Shown here: positions 8,877-17,379 of the stretch, one piece after another
Layout of the letters: each line of letters begins with the position of its first letter
Numbering within the stretch: position 1 is the stretch's first letter
Assembly: GCA_017984315.1 (NCBI GenBank)
Contig: JAGNZR010000002.1
Coordinates: 28,650-92,649, forward strand
Reading direction: 5' to 3'
From: Fusobacteriaceae bacterium
GTDB lineage: Bacteria; Fusobacteriota; Fusobacteriia; Fusobacteriales; Fusobacteriaceae
Length of the DNA: 64,000 bases
Notes under the pieces: generated by a model
What the model was told of the DNA's origin: nothing
What the model saw: only the letters and a program-made list of their open reading frames with translations
The model's database searches: none
Translations under genes and position numbers: made by a program

Positions 8877-10334
8877 TTATTTTCCTGCAGGTCTTCCGAT
8901 TAAGTTTCCTTTTCCTACTGCAAATATATCATCAACAGTCATTTGGAATCCTAACTCTCTCTCTTCATATTTTGCTCTTACTTCTAATTTAGAAGTGTTG
9001 AACGCTTTTACGTCATCAGAGAATGGAACGTTTCCGAACTCTAAGAATCTGATTTTTCCTTCATTATCTCTAGCTGGTAACATTTTTCCAGCGTTAAATC
9101 TTGATGGTGCAAATGGAATATCCATTACTCCTTGTTCAAAAGCTTTAACGATTCCTACTGCCCAGTCTCCATTTCCTAATTCAAGAACTTTATCTAAGAT
9201 TTGCTTAGTTTCTTTTTTGATTTGTGCCATTTCATCTATAACTTCTACAGAGTGTGGTAATCTTTGACCTTTTAATAAGTTTAATACCATTTTAGTTGCT
9301 CTAATACCCATAGCATTAGCTTCTTTTGTTGGTACACCTATTGCTTCATGAGGAGTTTTAACTATAACTTTTGTTGCTCCTGCTAAAGCTGCAGCTGATG
9401 CTCCGTTAGAAATTACTCCGAAAGCTTTAGCTTCATCTTCAGGGAATCCTCCCATCCATTGGTGGAATACAGTTGTGATTATCATATTTTTGTATCCATA
9501 TTGTGCACAGTACTCTTCAGCTTGCTCAAGCATAGCTCTTACTGCAGCAACGTCTTGTACTAAGTTACCACATTGTCCGTATCCTAAAGTTATATTTTTA
9601 ACTCCTTGCTCAGCAGCTAATAAACACTCTAAAATTTGAACTGCGTTTGACATTGATGGTGGAACTAAAGTTCCTGTTAATGGTCCAAATGGTTCTCTAT
9701 TGATAGTTACTCCGTGCTCTTCATACCATCCAACTAGTCTATCGTTATATTGCCAGTCTCTGATTGTTTGCTCAAGAGAAACTGATTTAGCGTAAGGGAT
9801 ATTATAAGAGATTCCTCCCCCTTCATTTGAAGTAAATCCTGCAGCTAACATGATTTCTGATAATAATCTAGCATCTGGAGTTCCGTGTCTTAATTGTAAA
9901 GGTAAGTTAACTGATTCTACTACCTCTCTACATCCAGCTACCCCATGGTTAACACCTGGGAATCCGTTTAATAAAGATCTTCCTGCTTTTTTAGATTCTT
10001 GAATTCCTAATTCACAATTTTCATATTTGTTTTGTCTTGTATATGAATCTATTGTAGATGGTAATAAATCTGCTCCACCTTGCTCATCTAAGAAGTTTAA
10101 TAACTCTATATGTTGTTCAACTAAAGCAACTCCTGCTCTTGGTTGTGCTAAAGTTATCCCTTTGTTTTTAGCATCTACTAATTTTTTTGCAAAGTTTTTG
10201 TGATCTGGTAAAGCTTTATGATATGCAACTGCCTCTTCTAGATTAACATCTTTTCCTGTAGGCCACTGTTTTAGAACCTCTTCTCTAACTTTAAAAAACT
10301 CTTCTTCAGTCCATTTTGTGAATTTAAGTTTCAT
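8877..10334 (-). CDS. glmE: Glutamate mutase epsilon (catalytic) subunit
   Basis: GlmE, with GlmS and adenosylcobalamin, rearranges L-glutamate to (2S,3S)-3-methylaspartate. The protein has the expected 485 residues and shows [13 protein letters not shown] in the barrel, [15 protein letters not shown] and [17 protein letters not shown], all characteristic of MutE/GlmE. It is preceded by AAGGAGG and follows glmL after about 90 bases. Codon use is like its neighbours. The family call is firm. Confidence 0.97.
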   Translation of the reverse strand: MKLKFTKWTEEEFFKVREEVLKQWPTGKDVNLEEAVAYHKALPDHKNFAKKLVDAKNKGITLAQPRAGVALVEQHIELLNFLDEQGGADLLPSTIDSYTRQNKYENCELGIQESKKAGRSLLNGFPGVNHGVAGCREVVESVNLPLQLRHGTPDARLLSEIMLAAGFTSNEGGGISYNIPYAKSVSLEQTIRDWQYNDRLVGWYEEHGVTINREPFGPLTGTLVPPSMSNAVQILECLLAAEQGVKNITLGYGQCGNLVQDVAAVRAMLEQAEEYCAQYGYKNMIITTVFHQWMGGFPEDEAKAFGVISNGASAAALAGATKVIVKTPHEAIGVPTKEANAMGIRATKMVLNLLKGQRLPHSVEVIDEMAQIKKETKQILDKVLELGNGDWAVGIVKAFEQGVMDIPFAPSRFNAGKMLPARDNEGKIRFLEFGNVPFSDDVKAFNTSKLEVRAKYEERELGFQMTVDDIFAVGKGNLIGRPAGK

Positions 10335-10424
10335 ATTTTTATTTCCTCCTTAAAAATGAATATAATTCTATTGACTATATTTCAATTAACCCTTAATTTA
10401 ATTAATAAATCTCTTTCAAAATAT

Positions 10425-11828
10425 TTAAACTAAATATTTTTTCATCACTCTTACAGCTAAATCTGGATAATCCTGTGCTAAAAGTCCCATTGCTGATAAA
10501 ATATATGTTTTATCAACTAAAAACTTAGGATTTACCGGTTTTAGATGAACTGGATTTTCCTGATTAAAATTTCCAGCTTTTAAAATATTATTTGGATTTT
10601 CACTATGAACGATTACACCACCAGTTCCTATAACACATGGTGTATCTAGCAAATCCTTTCCTACTTGGTGAAACATAGTCCCCATAGGAGTATATAAACA
10701 TTCTAATATTCCACAATGACGTTCCATTGCTAACTCTGTAGCTACCATAGCCATAGCTTCATCAAAAGCCTTATCTTCAGCCGTTTCAGGAACCATTTTT
10801 ATATTATCGTGTCTCTTTTCACAATGTTTTCTTATATCTAAACCTTTATACTCATCTCTTAAATAAGTTTTTACTTTTTTTGTACTAGAAGCTTCTAATA
10901 GTGCTATTGCCGAGTATCTCATTCCAAGATCCCCTTCTACAGTTCTTTTTGAAACTGGTTCTTCTAACCCTTTTAGTATCACTCCAGGTTTTGTAGGTTC
11001 ACCTTTTGCTATAGAATGAACATCTGTTGTTGCTCCCCCTATATCTATTATGATTAAATCCCCTATACCATCCTCTAAATCTGTTCCTTTAGATAAAACT
11101 TCTGCTGCTTTTAAAACTGCTGCAGGAGTGGGCATAAGTATCCCTGTTGTAAACTCTTCAGCTTTCTTCATACCTTTAGCCTCAACAATTTTTTCCATAA
11201 AAACTTGTCTTATAGCTTCTCTTGCAGGCTCTACATTTAACTTATTCAATACTGGCATAACGTTTTCTGTTACTTTATAATAAATATTTTTTGCTTTAAA
11301 TAATTCTTCAACTTCATCTACTGCTGATTTGTTTCCTGCCATTATAACCGGAACTTTCAGTTCATACTCAGCTATCAATTTTGCATTATGAATTATGCAC
11401 TCTTTATTTCCACCATCTGTTCCACCAGCTAAAAGGATTATATCTACATTAGATTTTTTAATCTCTTCTAACTCGTGATGATTTAATTCATATGCATAAG
11501 TTTTTATAACTCTTGCTCCTGCACCTAATGCTGCTTTTTTTGCTGCATCAGCTGTCAGTTCTGGAACAAGTCCTAATGCCATCATTTTTAGTCCACCTGC
11601 AGCTGAAGAACAAGCTGTTTTTCTAACAAATTTTACGTTACTTAAATCTATTTTCTCACTTATATCTTGTTTTAACTTATTAAAGGCTTCTTCAAAACCT
11701 ATCATAACATCACTTTCAACAGTTGTAATAGCTTTTGCAGTAGCTAAAATCGTTTCCTCTTTTAAATCAATTGCAGTTAGTTTTGTATAAGTACTTCCAA
11801 AATCAATAGTTAGATAAACTTCTTTCAT
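10425..11828 (-). CDS. glmL: Glutamate mutase-associated MutL protein (reactivating ATPase-like)
   Basis: This ASKHA-fold protein of 467 residues carries phosphate-binding motifs DFGSTYTKLTA at the N-terminus and DIGGATTDVHS near residue 265. GlmL/MutL lies between the two mutase subunits in glutamate-fermenting clostridia and fusobacteria. It is thought to act as a chaperone or reactivating factor for the B12 enzyme; this role is inferred in the literature and not shown here. It begins six bases after glmS, indicating tight coupling. Confidence 0.93.
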   Translation of the reverse strand: MKEVYLTIDFGSTYTKLTAIDLKEETILATAKAITTVESDVMIGFEEAFNKLKQDISEKIDLSNVKFVRKTACSSAAGGLKMMALGLVPELTADAAKKAALGAGARVIKTYAYELNHHELEEIKKSNVDIILLAGGTDGGNKECIIHNAKLIAEYELKVPVIMAGNKSAVDEVEELFKAKNIYYKVTENVMPVLNKLNVEPAREAIRQVFMEKIVEAKGMKKAEEFTTGILMPTPAAVLKAAEVLSKGTDLEDGIGDLIIIDIGGATTDVHSIAKGEPTKPGVILKGLEEPVSKRTVEGDLGMRYSAIALLEASSTKKVKTYLRDEYKGLDIRKHCEKRHDNIKMVPETAEDKAFDEAMAMVATELAMERHCGILECLYTPMGTMFHQVGKDLLDTPCVIGTGGVIVHSENPNNILKAGNFNQENPVHLKPVNPKFLVDKTYILSAMGLLAQDYPDLAVRVMKKYLV

Positions 11829-11834
11829 AATCCA

Positions 11835-12248
11835 TTACATTCCTAAATCTTTTTTTAGATCTTCTGTTGTTAACTCAATAGGAGTTCCTGGTCTGTATAC
11901 TCTATCGAATCCCATAGCTTTAAATCTAGCTTCTACATGATCCCAATCTTGTTTTCCAACAACTATATTTCCACCAACATAAAGTACGATATCCTTTAAA
12001 CCAGCTTCGTTACATTTTTCTCTCATTCCTGCACAGTCTAATTCTCCGTGTCCGTAAAGAGATGATACTATTATAGCATCTGCATTTGTCTCTTTAGCTG
12101 CAGCTATAAATTCAGCTTGCGGCGATAAAACTCCTACATTTACTACTTCAAATCCATTTGACTCCAAAACATGGTTGATAATTTTGTTTCCAACAGCATG
12201 ACAGTCTGAACCGATAACTCCGATTACAACTTTTTTACCATTTTTCAT
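11835..12248 (-). CDS. glmS: Glutamate mutase sigma (B12-binding) subunit
   Basis: GlmS is the small subunit that binds adenosylcobalamin base-off/His-on. The 137-residue protein has the D-x-H-x-x-G cobalamin motif at Asp15, His17 and Gly20 (GSDCHAVG), then [11 protein letters not shown] and YVGGNI, as in other GlmS/MutS proteins. It is the first gene of the operon and has AGGAGG eight to nine bases before the ATG. The upstream 400-base intergenic region should hold its promoter; no cobalamin riboswitch was seen there. It should not be confused with glucosamine-6-phosphate synthase, which shares the symbol. Confidence 0.97.
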   Translation of the reverse strand: MKNGKKVVIGVIGSDCHAVGNKIINHVLESNGFEVVNVGVLSPQAEFIAAAKETNADAIIVSSLYGHGELDCAGMREKCNEAGLKDIVLYVGGNIVVGKQDWDHVEARFKAMGFDRVYRPGTPIELTTEDLKKDLGM

Positions 12249-12532
12249 TATGTACTCCTCCTAATAATTAAAAGACTTTTTAATTTTTTTTTTAACTATA
12301 ATGTCTTGATATTCAACATACTACCCCTTTTATTTTTTTTTTACAACAAATATATAAAAAATATATCATAACTATTATATGTATATTTACAGTACATATT
12401 CTACTATTAATAGTCTGTTTTATATTAATTACTTCCACTAAGTTTAAATAAGTTTTCTATTCTATTTTACTAACATATGTCATTTTTTCCTTTTTTTCAT
12501 TGATAATTCCTATGGTTTTTATAGAATAACAT

Positions 12533-12561
12533 TTGATTTTTATACTATAATATGATAGAAT
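12533..12561 (+). promoter_or_regulatory. Candidate promoter of the rimP-nusA-infB operon
   Basis: TTGATT (12533-12538) and TAGAAT (12556-12561) are separated by 17 bases, ahead of a leader of about 90 bases. The base composition is so A/T-rich that other matches exist nearby, so confidence is moderate. Confidence 0.45.
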
Positions 12562-12587
12562 ATTGTTAAATATATGTTAACTGTGCT

Positions 12588-12612
12588 AAAGAGTGGGTTT
12601 ATTCCACTCTTT
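12588..12612 (+). promoter_or_regulatory. Leader hairpin upstream of rimP
   Basis: A perfect 9-bp stem (AAAGAGTGG, 12588-12596, with CCACTCTTT, 12604-12612) with a seven-base loop is followed by CTTTAATA. It lies inside the expected rimP leader. It resembles a weak terminator, so an attenuator for the nusA operon is possible; this is unproven. Confidence 0.5.
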
Positions 12613-12657
12613 CTTTAATATCAGTTACACTTAATTTTATGTGAGGTGATCGATTTA

Positions 12658-13140
12658 GTGGAAAAAGATTATAGTTATGTTATTTCAAAGGTAGAAGAAA
12701 TAGTATTGCCACATCTTAAAAATATGGGCCTAGAGCTTGTTGATGTTGAATTTATGCAAGATGGTGGTTATTGGTATTTAAGAGTTTTTATTGAAAATTT
12801 AAATGGAGAAGTTACTGTAGAAAATTGTGCAGAACTGAGCCATAAAATAGATGTAGATGTCGATAATTTAATTGAACAAAAATTCTTTTTAGAGGTTTCT
12901 TCCCCTGGTGTTGAAAGACCTTTGAAAAAAATTGAAGATTTTATTAGATTTGTGGGCGATGATATTTTTGTTGCACTGAAACATAAAATAGGTAATAACA
13001 AAAATTATACTGGAACTCTTTTAGAAGTGAAAAATAATGATACAATACTATTGGCATTAGATACTGATGAGACTATGTCTATCCCTTACAAAGAGATTAA
13101 AAAGGCTAATATTGTATATATTTTCGAAGATTTAGATTAA
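12658..13140 (+). CDS. rimP: Ribosome maturation factor RimP
   Basis: RimP helps assemble the 30S subunit and usually precedes nusA, as here. The protein has 160 residues with the family's LELVDVEF in the N-terminal domain, then ENCAELSHKID and LEVSSPGVERPL, followed by a small SH3-like C-terminal domain. I chose GTG at 12658, eight bases after AGGTGA. An in-frame GTG at 12646 would overlap that site and is less likely. Confidence 0.93.
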   Translation: MEKDYSYVISKVEEIVLPHLKNMGLELVDVEFMQDGGYWYLRVFIENLNGEVTVENCAELSHKIDVDVDNLIEQKFFLEVSSPGVERPLKKIEDFIRFVGDDIFVALKHKIGNNKNYTGTLLEVKNNDTILLALDTDETMSIPYKEIKKANIVYIFEDLD

Positions 13141-13193
13141 TTAAGTCAAATAACGTTTAAAATATAAATCCATATTTAAGGAGGATGAGTTTT

Positions 13194-14288
13194 GTGAAAA
13201 GTAAAGATGCTAAGATTTTTTTAGAAGCATTGGCTGAATTAGAAAAAGATAAAGGAATAAGCAAAGAAAGTTTGTTGACTGCTGTAGAACAAGCATTATT
13301 ATCTGCTTATAAGAAGAATTTCGGTGAGGAAGAGAATGTTGAAGTTGAAATTAACAGAGAAACTGGTGATGTAAAAGTTTTTGAGGTTAAAACTGTTGTT
13401 CCTGATGCTGAATTATATGACGCTGCACTTGAAATATCTTTAACAGATGCATATGAATACAAAAAAAGATCTAAAATTGGTGATATTATAAGGATAGAGG
13501 TAAATTGCGAAGATTTCAAAAGAAATGCTATTCAAAATGGTAAACAGATAGTTATTCAAAAAGTTCGTGAAGCTGAAAGAGACAATATTTATGAAAAGTT
13601 TAAAAGTAAAGAACACGATATTATGAATGGTACTATTAGAAGAATAGACGAGAAAAGAAATATCCATATAGAGTTTGATGGACTTGAGGCTTCTCTACCT
13701 ACTTCTGAGCAGTCACCTGGAGATATTTATAGAGTTGGAGACAGAATTAAAGTTTATGTAGCTGAAGTTGAAAAAACTAGTAAATTCCCTAAAGTTGTTA
13801 TTTCAAGAAAACATGAGGGATTATTAAGAAAACTATTTGAAATAGAGATTCCTGAAATAGAAGAAGGGACTATTGTTATTAAAGCAGTTGCTAGAGAAGC
13901 GGGTTCTAGAGCTAAAGTTGCAGTTTATTCTGCAAATCCTAACATTGACACTGTTGGTGCTTGTATCGGGCAAAAAGGTCTTAGAATCAGAAATATTGTT
14001 AATGAATTAAGTGGTGAAAAAATTGATATAGTTATTTGGAAAGAGAGTATTGAAGAGTTTGTTTCAGCAGTATTATCACCTGCGAAAGTAGATTCAGTAG
14101 AAATTCTTGATAATGGAATGACTGCTAGAGTTATCGTTCCATCATCTCAATTCTCATTAGCAATAGGTAAAAATGGTCAAAATGCTAGACTTGCTGCAAA
14201 ATTGACTGGTATGAGAGTTGACATTAAAGTATCTGAAAATGAACCACAAATGGTTGATTCAGATTTAGAGGGTAATAAAGGTGAATAG
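13194..14288 (+). CDS. nusA: Transcription termination/antitermination factor NusA
   Basis: NusA binds RNA polymerase and nascent RNA and controls pausing, termination and antitermination. The 364-residue protein has the N-terminal polymerase-binding domain (about 1-125), an S1 domain (about 130-195) and two KH domains. The KH motifs are GACIGQKGLRIRNIVNEL and AIGKNGQNARLAAKLTG. It lacks the C-terminal acidic repeats of E. coli NusA, as is common outside Proteobacteria. GTG at 13194 is placed nine bases after AAGGAGG; the ATG at 13185 falls directly against that site. It overlaps the next gene by eight bases. Confidence 0.94.
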   Translation: MKSKDAKIFLEALAELEKDKGISKESLLTAVEQALLSAYKKNFGEEENVEVEINRETGDVKVFEVKTVVPDAELYDAALEISLTDAYEYKKRSKIGDIIRIEVNCEDFKRNAIQNGKQIVIQKVREAERDNIYEKFKSKEHDIMNGTIRRIDEKRNIHIEFDGLEASLPTSEQSPGDIYRVGDRIKVYVAEVEKTSKFPKVVISRKHEGLLRKLFEIEIPEIEEGTIVIKAVAREAGSRAKVAVYSANPNIDTVGACIGQKGLRIRNIVNELSGEKIDIVIWKESIEEFVSAVLSPAKVDSVEILDNGMTARVIVPSSQFSLAIGKNGQNARLAAKLTGMRVDIKVSENEPQMVDSDLEGNKGE

Positions 14289-14808
14289 CATTCATTCACC
14301 AGAGAGAACATGCGCTGTTTGCAAAGTGAAAATGGACAAATCTGAACTTTTCAGAATTGTTGAACAAGAGGATGGTAGCTATCTATTTGACAAGGAACAG
14401 AAAGAACAAAAAAGAGGTACTTATGTTTGTAAATCAAAAGAGTGTCTACAAAAGTTATCTAAACATAAAAAGATAAAGATCTCTATGGAAGAACTTTGTA
14501 AAATGGCCAATTCTTTAAAAAAGGACAATAAGGACTATTTAAATATATTAAAAACTATGAGAAATTCCCAGGCGTTAGCCTTTGGCATGAATATGGTATT
14601 CGATGAAATTGAACAGATTCATTTTATTATCATGGCCGAAGATATCAGCGAAAAAAATGGCGCAAAGTTAATTGCTAAAGCTAAAGAGTACAATATTCCA
14701 TATATCTATTATGGAAACAAGAATCTTTTAGGCGATATTTTCTCCAAAGAGGAAGTAACTGTCATTGCTGTTAAAAACAAAAAAATAGCCCGAGGACTCG
14801 TAAACTAA
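14281..14808 (+). CDS. YlxR (DUF448) - YlxQ (L7Ae-like) fusion RNA-binding protein
   Basis: Residues 1 to about 75 match the YlxR/DUF448 fold (RTCAVCKVKMDKSELFRIV, and KRGTYVC in place of the common GRGAYVC). This family is reported to bind RNA and to affect RNase P. Residues from about 85 to 175 resemble YlxQ, an L7Ae/L30e-type kink-turn RNA-binding protein (QALAFGMNMV, then a lysine-rich middle and AVKNKKIARGL). In Bacillus these are two adjacent genes between nusA and infB; here they form one polypeptide. The GTG start overlaps the end of nusA. The roles are inferred from family and position. Confidence 0.85.
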   Translation: MNSIHSPERTCAVCKVKMDKSELFRIVEQEDGSYLFDKEQKEQKRGTYVCKSKECLQKLSKHKKIKISMEELCKMANSLKKDNKDYLNILKTMRNSQALAFGMNMVFDEIEQIHFIIMAEDISEKNGAKLIAKAKEYNIPYIYYGNKNLLGDIFSKEEVTVIAVKNKKIARGLVN

Positions 14809-14826
14809 GTTTATGGAGGTATATTA

Positions 14827-17001
14827 ATGAAAATCAGGGTACATGAATTAGCAAAAAAACATAAAAAAGGTAATAAAGAATTTATAGCTATTCTTCACGA
14901 AATAGGACTGGAGAATATTACATCTCACCTTGCAGGAGTTTCTGATGAAGATGTTAAAACTATTGATGATTATTTTTCAAATCATGAAAATATAACTCAT
15001 TTAGAATCTCACGACGACGAAGTGGATTCTGTTGAAGATTCAATCACTGAAGAGGTAGTTATTAAAGAAAAATCTAAAAAAAATGATCCTAAGAAAAAAG
15101 TTGAAGAATCTGATGATAGTGATAACGATGTAGATTCTGCTAATAAAAAAGGAAATAAAAAGAAAAAAGGAAGAAGAGCTGACTTTACTGTAAAAAAAGT
15201 TGAGCAACCTACTGATACTGTAGTAATTGAAGATGGTATGAAAATTTTAAAAATAAGTGGTGATATCACTTTAGGTACATTTGCCAGCTTATTAAAACTA
15301 AACAGTGCTGAACTTATAAAAAAACTTTTCTTGAAAGGACAGATGCTTACAATCAACAGTACAATCCCATTCCAATTAGCTGAAGAGCTTGCTATGGAAT
15401 ATGATATATTGGTTGAAAAAGAAGAGGAAGTTACTATTAATTTTGGAGATAAATTCTCTCTAGAGATAGAAGATAAAGCTTCTGAACTTGAAGAAAGAGC
15501 TCCAGTTATTACAATTATGGGACACGTTGACCATGGTAAAACATCTTTACTTGATGCTATTAGAGAAGCTAATGTTGCTGCTGGTGAGCATGGTGGAATC
15601 ACACAAAAGATTGGAGCATACCAGATTGAAAAAGATGGTAAAAAAATCACTTTCATAGATACACCTGGACATGAGGCCTTTACTGATATGAGAGCAAGAG
15701 GAGCTCAGGTTACAGATATAGCTATCCTTGTTGTTGCTGCAGATGATGGAGTAATGCCTCAAACTGTAGAAGCTATATCTCACGCAAAAGCAGCTAATGT
15801 TCCTATTATCATTGCAGTGAACAAAATTGATAAAGAAGGAGCAGATCCTGCAAAAATTAAAAATGAACTTATGGAGCACGGATTAGTTCCTGTTGAATGG
15901 GGAGGAGATGTTGAATTTGTTGAAGTTTCTGCTAAACAAAGACTTAACATCGATACTCTTTTAGAAACTATCCTTCTTACTGCCGAAATACTAGAGCTTA
16001 AAGCTAACTATAAGAAAAGAGCAAAAGGAGTTATCCTTGAGTCTAAACTTGATCCTAAAGTTGGACCAATTGCTGACTTATTAATCCAAGAGGGTAAATT
16101 AAGAGTTGGGGATGTTGTTGTTGCTGGAGAAGCTTTAGGTAAAGTTAGAGCTCTTATCAATGACCGTGGTACAAGAGTTGATCAAGTTACTGTTTCTCAA
16201 CCGGCTGAAATTATTGGATTTACATCTGTTCCAAACGCTGGAGACGTATTATACGTTATTCAAAATGAGCAACACGCTAGAAGAATTGTTGATGAAGTTG
16301 CAAAAGAGAGAAGACTTTCTGAAATTTCTAGAAAGACTTTAACACTTGAATCTTTATCTCAACAATTTGAGAATCAAAAAATTAAAGAACTTCAGCTTAT
16401 ATTAAGAGCTGATTCTCGTGGTTCTGTTGAAGCTTTAAAAGATTCTCTTATGAAACTTAATACTGATGAAGTTGCAGTTAATATTATCCAAGCAACATCT
16501 GGAGCTATAACTGAAAGTGACGTTAAACTTGCTGAAGTTTCTAAAGCTATCATAATAGGGTTCCATGTAAGACCTACAATTAAAGCTATAAAAGAAGCTG
16601 ACAATTGTGGTGTTGAGATCAGAACATCTAATATTATTTACCATATTGTTGAAGATATTGAAAAAGCTTTAACTGGTATGCTTGATCCTGAATTTAAAGA
16701 AACTTACTTAGGTAGAATAGAGATTAAAAAAGTATTTAAAGTTTCTAATGTTGGAAATGTTGCCGGTTGTGTTGTTGTTGATGGAAAAGTTAAAAATGAT
16801 TCTAATATAAGAATACTTAGAGATTCTGTTATAATCTATGAAGGTAAGCTTTCTACTTTAAAAAGATTTAAAGATGATGTTAAAGAAGTTGTTGCTGGAC
16901 AAGAGTGCGGACTTAATGTTGATGAATTCAATGACATTAAAGATGGAGACGTTGTTGAAGCATTTGATATAATTGAAATAAAAAGAAAATTAAAAAACTA
17001 G
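14827..17001 (+). CDS. infB: Translation initiation factor IF-2
   Basis: IF-2 is the GTPase that brings initiator fMet-tRNA to the 30S subunit. The 724-residue protein has an IF2-N start (MKIRVHELAKKHKKGNKEF), a charged linker to about residue 130, a second IF2-N-like domain, and the G domain. G-domain motifs are GHVDHGKTS, DTPGHEAF and NKIDKEGADP. Domains II to IV follow and end near FDIIEIKRKLKN. An AGGAGG-like site (TGGAGG) lies upstream of ATG 14827. Confidence 0.98.
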   Translation: MKIRVHELAKKHKKGNKEFIAILHEIGLENITSHLAGVSDEDVKTIDDYFSNHENITHLESHDDEVDSVEDSITEEVVIKEKSKKNDPKKKVEESDDSDNDVDSANKKGNKKKKGRRADFTVKKVEQPTDTVVIEDGMKILKISGDITLGTFASLLKLNSAELIKKLFLKGQMLTINSTIPFQLAEELAMEYDILVEKEEEVTINFGDKFSLEIEDKASELEERAPVITIMGHVDHGKTSLLDAIREANVAAGEHGGITQKIGAYQIEKDGKKITFIDTPGHEAFTDMRARGAQVTDIAILVVAADDGVMPQTVEAISHAKAANVPIIIAVNKIDKEGADPAKIKNELMEHGLVPVEWGGDVEFVEVSAKQRLNIDTLLETILLTAEILELKANYKKRAKGVILESKLDPKVGPIADLLIQEGKLRVGDVVVAGEALGKVRALINDRGTRVDQVTVSQPAEIIGFTSVPNAGDVLYVIQNEQHARRIVDEVAKERRLSEISRKTLTLESLSQQFENQKIKELQLILRADSRGSVEALKDSLMKLNTDEVAVNIIQATSGAITESDVKLAEVSKAIIIGFHVRPTIKAIKEADNCGVEIRTSNIIYHIVEDIEKALTGMLDPEFKETYLGRIEIKKVFKVSNVGNVAGCVVVDGKVKNDSNIRILRDSVIIYEGKLSTLKRFKDDVKEVVAGQECGLNVDEFNDIKDGDVVEAFDIIEIKRKLKN

Positions 17002-17014
17002 GAGGTAATCTATT

Positions 17015-17374
17015 ATGAATAAACAAAGATTAGCTGCTATAGAAAAAGAGATGTCTAAAGTTATCTCAACTTCACTTTTTGAAGAGGTAAAAAACCCTTT
17101 ATTCAAAAAAGTTCTTATCTCTGTAAATAATATCAGAGTAACAGAAGATTTAAAGTTTGCTGATGTATATTTTACAGTTTCTCCCATAAAAGGGGAAACT
17201 GTAAATATTAAAGCTGTTGAAGAAGCTCTTAATCAAATTAAAGGGTTTTTAAGAAAAAGGATTTCAGATACACTTTCACTTAGATTTACACCTGAGATTA
17301 GAGTTAAGATGGATGACAGTATTAACTACGCTATGAAAATTACAAAACTTCTCAACGATATCAAAGGACAGTGA
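17015..17374 (+). CDS. rbfA: 30S ribosome-binding factor RbfA
   Basis: RbfA assists late 16S rRNA maturation. The 119-residue single KH-type protein has the family pattern, including KFADVYFTVSP and the C-terminal RFTPEIRVKMDDSINYAMKITKLL. It starts fourteen bases after infB, behind AGGAGG, and its stop overlaps the candidate GTG of the next gene. Confidence 0.95.
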   Translation: MNKQRLAAIEKEMSKVISTSLFEEVKNPLFKKVLISVNNIRVTEDLKFADVYFTVSPIKGETVNIKAVEEALNQIKGFLRKRISDTLSLRFTPEIRVKMDDSINYAMKITKLLNDIKGQ

Positions 17375-17379
17375 TTGCT

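Larger units (their letters stand above)
12249..12657. other. Divergent intergenic region glmS/rimP (about 410 bases, no gene)
   Basis: This very A/T-rich stretch separates the leftward glutamate-fermentation operon from the rightward rimP-nusA operon. On the minus strand a TATAAT (12379-12374) is a candidate glmS -10 box, but its -35 is poor. AATTAAAA/TTTTAATT (around 12265-12284) could fold just before the glmS ribosome binding site. On the plus strand there are a promoter and a hairpin, listed separately. I found no ORF, tRNA (no metY-like gene as in E. coli) or recognisable riboswitch. Confidence 0.6.

Noticed and set aside
8842-9267. Plus-strand ORF of 141 codons
   Set aside because: It is the antisense shadow of the C-terminal part of glmE, whose minus-strand frame is a certain gene; no ribosome binding site or family likeness.
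12249-12645. Cobalamin riboswitch before the B12-dependent glutamate mutase operon
   Set aside because: I looked for a B12-box-like GCCACTG sequence and the large multistem fold; the region is A/T-rich and shows neither.
15009-15656. Minus-strand ORF of 215 codons opposite infB
   Set aside because: Serine- and phenylalanine-rich product typical of an antisense reading of lysine/glutamate-rich codons; infB is unquestionable.
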